A DNA stretch of 64,000 nucleotides from Ravibacter arvi. GTDB taxonomy: Bacteria > Bacteroidota > Bacteroidia > Cytophagales > Spirosomataceae. The stretch is taken from the NCBI RefSeq assembly GCF_039540405.1, contig NZ_BAABEY010000033.1:173947-237946 (forward strand), in the 5' to 3' direction. The stretch's first letter is position 1. The number at the start of each line of letters is the position of its first letter. The notes under the pieces were generated by a model. The model worked only from the letters and a program-made list of their open reading frames with translations, did no database searches and was not told the DNA's origin. This document shows, one piece after another, positions 63,398-64,000 of the stretch. A program made the translations under genes and the position numbers.

Positions 63398-63488
63398 AGG
63401 CCCGGGGTCTGCTGCATTCTTTGTACCCACATTAGATGACTGGGCCGACAGGTCGCCGCAGCGGAACGGAGAGCATCTGGCGGACGGT

Positions 63489-64000
63489 CATCCTGAATGG
63501 AACGCAGTGGAACTGAAGGATCTCCTGTTGCTATAAAAAGTCCTCTGAAAGGGATTGGGTGCAGGGAGCGGGAGATCCCTCCACTGCGGTCGGGATGACC
63601 CTCCGGTTGGTGCGGCGCCAAATCTGTTGTTGTCAATGGTAACGCATCTGCCGGATGGTCATCCTGAATGGAACGCAGTGGAACTGAAGGATCTCCTGTT
63701 GCTATAAAAAAGCCCTCTGAAATGGATTTGGTGCAGGGAGCGGGAGATCCCTCCGCTGCGGTCGGGATGACCCTCCGGTTGGAGCGGCGCCAAACCTGTT
63801 GTTGTCAATGGTAGCGTATCAGCCGGATGGTCATCCTGAATGGAACGCAGTGGAACTGAAGGATCTCCTGTTGCTATAAAAAGTCCTCTGAAAGGGATTG
63901 GGTACTGGGAGCGGGAGATCCCTCCGCTGCGGTCGGGATGACCGTCCGGTGGGAGCGGCGCCAAACCTGTTGTTGTCAATGGTAGCGCATCTGCCGGATG
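63489..64000. repeat. Tandem 171-172-bp palindromic repeats
   Basis: Near-identical copies start at 63489, 63660 and 63832 (anchor CATCCTGAATGGAACGC) and the third runs off the window, with the next due at about 64004. Each unit contains an imperfect inverted pair (GGTCATCCTGAATGG-type arm and a GGGATGACC arm) that could fold into a long hairpin. No ORF in it is convincing. It lies downstream of the aldolase gene. The 63398-63488 stretch before it shows no gene. Confidence 0.85.

Noticed and set aside
63489..64000. CRISPR-like array
   Set aside because: The repeat unit is 171-172 bp with no short repeat/unique spacer pattern and no cas genes nearby.

Overview
The window is from a member of the Bacteroidota. 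The evidence is a SusC/SusD pair, at least five proteins with type IX secretion (T9SS) C-terminal sorting domains, SprB-type repeats, LytTR-type and two-component-propeller sensors, and -7 promoter elements of the form TAnnTTTG. GC content is near 50% in most genes, which would fit Cytophagales (Dyadobacter/Spirosoma-like) or Chitinophagaceae; the sequence alone does not decide between them. I saw no rRNA, tRNA, CRISPR array, prophage or intact transposase.

Layout. 1-3.4 kb: the end of a heparinase II/III-like polysaccharide lyase, a decayed fragment that may be a GH28 enzyme, and a FAD-dependent oxidoreductase. 3.6-7.7 kb: a LytS-type histidine kinase with its LytTR regulator, a tandem pair of NlpE-like secreted proteins, and a LuxR-type regulator. 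7.9-37.5 kb: a long surface/secreted-protein region. It holds a zinc metalloprotease-like protein, a small T9SS protein with duplicated domains, a lipoprotein with a papain-like domain, a NIPSNAP protein, a 1894-residue lectin-like adhesin beside a 7TMR-DISM/LuxR sensor, a frameshifted propeller histidine kinase with its AraC-type response regulator, a BspA-type leucine-rich-repeat protein, an RCC1/SdrD-like protein, and a lipoprotein gene interrupted by an in-frame amber codon. 37.9-40.5 kb: a TPR histidine kinase and LytTR regulator. 40.6-49.8 kb: a 2270-residue adhesin with beta-helix, SprB and rhamnose-lectin-like modules, a CRP/AraC-type regulator, a VOC-family protein and a YdeI-family protein. 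50.1-63.4 kb: a polysaccharide-utilization-like operon (GntR regulator, sialidase-like protein, alpha/beta hydrolase, SusC, SusD, FAD oxidoreductase, HEAT-like/sodium-solute symporter fusion, HpcH/HpaI aldolase). 63.4-64.0 kb: tandem 171-172 bp repeats running off the end.

How the parts may work together. The 50-63 kb genes look like one catabolic unit: surface uptake (SusC/D), periplasmic processing (sialidase-like protein, esterase-like hydrolase, oxidoreductase), inner-membrane sodium-coupled uptake, then cleavage of a 2-keto-3-deoxy acid by the aldolase. A repeated 16-bp element overlaps the -33 boxes of the GntR gene and of the sialidase-like gene and recurs before susC, so the GntR protein probably controls itself and the operon. 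In the adhesin region, an 18-bp palindrome-like element (ATACC-N8-nGTAT) lies upstream of four genes, most of them for exported proteins; two copies sit beside LuxR-HTH regulators. This may mark an undescribed surface-protein regulon and is the most novel signal I found. Functions are inferred from motifs and family resemblance; no database search was possible.
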